Positions 62,221 through 64,000 of a stretch of DNA of 64,000 nucleotides are shown one piece after another. Source of the DNA: Chitinophagaceae bacterium. Lineage in GTDB: Bacteria; Bacteroidota; Bacteroidia; Chitinophagales; Chitinophagaceae. Under the pieces are notes generated by a model. That model did not search any database, had not been told where the DNA came from, and saw nothing but the letters and a program-made list of their open reading frames with translations. The stretch spans positions 1 to 64,000 of the forward strand of contig JAIYAN010000017.1 in assembly GCA_027489035.1 (NCBI GenBank). The letters run 5' to 3'. A program made the translations under genes and the position numbers. Position 1 is the stretch's first letter; every line of letters begins with the position of its first letter.

Positions 62221-63150
62221 CTAATTAAAACGGTATCCCCTTAAAAAGTCTGTTATAGGCATGCGTTTTTTCCCTTCTAATTGCAAGTCTTTTATGTGAA
62301 GAAAACCATCACTGCAACTGAATTTTAAATAATTTTTTCCATCGGTTTGATGCGTTCCTTTTTCTAAAGAAGTTGTATCACAAAACTCTATTTCCGCGGA
62401 AAATATTTTTAATTTTTTTTCATTCAAATGGGTAAATGCAGCGGGATATGGCGAAAGCCCGTTGATTAATTGATTGATGTCAACTGCAGATTTATTCCAA
62501 TCGATGATACAGTTTTCTGTAAATATTTTGGGCGCATTTTTTAAAACTACTTGATGGTCTTGAGGTGTTTCGGTAATGCTGTTTTCGGATAATCCGATTA
62601 CGGTCTTTAAAAGTAAATCAGCGCCAACAAATTTCATCTTATCATGCAAAGTGCCAGCAGTTTCATTTTCTACCAAAACAATTTTTTCGGTTAGTAAAAT
62701 ATCGCCGGTATCAATTTCATGTTTTAATTTAAACGTAGTAACGCCCGTGTATGCTTCACCGTTAATTATTGCCCAATTGATAGGTGCAGCACCTCTGTAT
62801 TGAGGTAAGAGAGAGCCATGTAAATTTAACGTGCCCATTGGTGGAATGTTCCAAACCATTTCTGGCAACATTCTAAATGCTACTACAATTTGCAAATCGG
62901 CTTGTAAAGATTTTAATTGTTCAATAAAATCTGGATTTTTTAATTTTTCGGGTTGTAAAATGGTTAATCCTTTTTCTACCGCATATTTTTTTACTGCCGA
63001 AAATTGCATTTCCATTCCACGCCCTGCTGGCTTATCAGGAGCGGTTATTACTGCTACTATATTGCATCCAGCTGTTACTAATTTATCTAATGAAACCACA
63101 GCAAATTCAGGCGTTCCCATGAATATGATTCTTAAGTCTTTGTAATTCAT
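62221..63150 (-). CDS. fmt: Methionyl-tRNA formyltransferase
   Basis: It formylates initiator Met-tRNA. The 309 residues have 'IIFMGTPEFAVVSLDKLVTAG', 'KPAGRGMEMQFSAVKKYA' and 'GTLNLHGSLLPQYRGAAPINWAIINGE' with the formyl-transfer SLLP motif and catalytic His. 'TGVTTFKLKHEIDTGDILL' and the C-terminal OB-like domain ('LSPYPAAFTHLNEKKLKIFSAE') complete it. Confidence 0.95.
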   Translation of the reverse strand: MNYKDLRIIFMGTPEFAVVSLDKLVTAGCNIVAVITAPDKPAGRGMEMQFSAVKKYAVEKGLTILQPEKLKNPDFIEQLKSLQADLQIVVAFRMLPEMVWNIPPMGTLNLHGSLLPQYRGAAPINWAIINGEAYTGVTTFKLKHEIDTGDILLTEKIVLVENETAGTLHDKMKFVGADLLLKTVIGLSENSITETPQDHQVVLKNAPKIFTENCIIDWNKSAVDINQLINGLSPYPAAFTHLNEKKLKIFSAEIEFCDTTSLEKGTHQTDGKNYLKFSCSDGFLHIKDLQLEGKKRMPITDFLRGYRFN

Positions 63151-63248
63151 TTTTGTTGTTTAATTCAAAATTCAAAAGTAAAAATTAAAAATGGGGTATA
63201 GTTATTTGATATTTTAACTTTTTAATTTTGACTTTTTTCTTCTACTTT

Positions 63249-64000
63249 TTAATTAAAATCAGGATAAAGCAAATATTTTTTTCTGATGGCTTTGAATTTA
63301 ATCAATTCAGGCTCCCAGCTTTTTCGGATTTCAGCTTCTGATGTTCCTGATTTTATTTGTTGCATCAACTTATCGTTTCCGGCTAGTTTATTAAAGAAAT
63401 TGTTTTTAAGAAAAAAACTGTCTTTTCCTGGAAATAAATTATACGCCTCAATTAAATATTTGATTTGTATTTGTTTGTTTAATTTTTTTAAAACCGATTC
63501 TTTTGTTCCACTCAAATTCCAGCCATAACAAGTTTGATTAAAACACTTGCTGCTTTTAGCGCCATCATTGGGTTTGGGCGTAAATGAAAATAATGTATTG
63601 GGTAGATTGGGATGACCAAAAATCTGAAATGGTTTTTCTGTGCCGCGCCCTTCACTCAAAATTGTTCCTTCAAAAAAACAAGTAGAGGGATAGATATAAA
63701 TCGATTCCATTTCTTTTAAATTAGGCGAAGGGTTTATAGGTAGCGTATACAATGAATTGTGGTCGTAATTGTTTAGAGCAATTACATTGATTAGACTAGG
63801 CTTGTACATTTTCATTGTAGATGGCGACAACCATTTTTCTCCCAAAAGCATTTTTGCATATTCACCTATCGTCATACCATATACGATGGGAACGGGTTGC
63901 ATGCCAACAAAACTTTTAAATTCATTTTCAAGCACTGGACCATCTACATAAAATCCATTTGGATTGGGGCGATCAAGAATAATCAAAGGTTTATTATTTT
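63249..64000 (-). CDS. namZ: DUF1343 protein, NamZ-like exo-beta-N-acetylmuramidase (partial, C-terminal part)
   Basis: The frame runs off the right edge of the window, so only the C-terminal 250 or so residues are seen. They open with '...KPLIILDRPNPNGFYVDGPVL', followed by 'VPIVYGMTIGEYAKMLLGEKW', 'LPINPSPNLKEMESIYIYPSTCFFEGTILSEGRGTEKPFQIFGHP' and a helical end. These are hallmarks of DUF1343, whose characterised member NamZ releases MurNAc from peptidoglycan fragments. The role here, cell-wall recycling, is inferred from the family. Confidence 0.85.
   Translation of the reverse strand, partial: NNKPLIILDRPNPNGFYVDGPVLENEFKSFVGMQPVPIVYGMTIGEYAKMLLGEKWLSPSTMKMYKPSLINVIALNNYDHNSLYTLPINPSPNLKEMESIYIYPSTCFFEGTILSEGRGTEKPFQIFGHPNLPNTLFSFTPKPNDGAKSSKCFNQTCYGWNLSGTKESVLKKLNKQIQIKYLIEAYNLFPGKDSFFLKNNFFNKLAGNDKLMQQIKSGTSEAEIRKSWEPELIKFKAIRKKYLLYPDFN

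Overview
The window is chromosomal DNA from a member of the Bacteroidota, most likely a Chitinophagaceae-like relative. The evidence is AT-rich sequence, weak Shine-Dalgarno signals, many exact TAnnTTTG -7 promoter boxes, a type IX secretion (T9SS) C-terminal sorting domain, the futalosine menaquinone pathway (mqnB, mqnD), a Kdo/LPS pathway (kdsA, waaA), LuxR-type two-component modules and ORF6N proteins. Most of the window is ordinary core genome in short, compact transcription units.

Layout. 1-5300: end of a 5S rRNA gene, a DUF1801/CDGSH protein, tRNA-Ser, murF, fabD, folE and two tandem queD paralogues. 5400-9040: mqnB-mqnD, a photolyase and a class IV aminotransferase. 9090-15750: a signalling block with two membrane-protein/histidine kinase/response regulator cassettes, plus two further response regulators on the opposite strand. 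15880-19490: deoxynucleoside kinase, trpS, gatC, an ABC ATPase, a PduO-type cobalamin adenosyltransferase and tRNA-Met. 19490-20640: a MntA/HepT toxin-antitoxin pair enclosed by duplicated repeats. 20640-35420: secreted pectate lyase, gap, pgk, ubiX, aconitase, kdsA, a threonine-dehydrogenase-like SDR, a decayed DUF2752-like gene, thymidine kinase and waaA. 35500-43950: an operon of seven nucleotide-sugar genes followed by an rRNA methyltransferase gene. 44270-50710: two unrelated isocitrate dehydrogenases facing each other, mnmA and thyA. 50700-54180: an accessory island between thyA and folA. 54180-64000: folA, a methyltransferase, pntA1-pntA2-pntB, an RsmF-like methyltransferase, a LysM/RlpA-like protein, a C1 peptidase, fmt and part of a NamZ/DUF1343 gene.

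The most unusual locus is the thyA-folA island. It holds an N-truncated T9SS protein, a decayed ORF6N fragment, and an intact ORF6N gene enclosed by direct repeats of about 280 bp. Inside the ORF6N reading frame there are eight near-perfect palindromes of 21-27 bp. Their centres are exactly 45 or 54 bp apart, so all stay in frame. The two arms of each palindrome co-vary, so DNA symmetry is kept while the encoded peptide alternates between RFQIGT, RSQIAT and RSQIVT. This looks like a DNA-level element carried inside a protein-coding gene, and it is the best candidate here for something undescribed.

Other points worth checking are several possible leaderless mRNAs, two genes whose only plausible start is CTG, a structured RNA candidate and shared operator-like sequences in the signalling block, long homopolymers inside two coding regions, and many families of dispersed intergenic repeats that run into gene ends.
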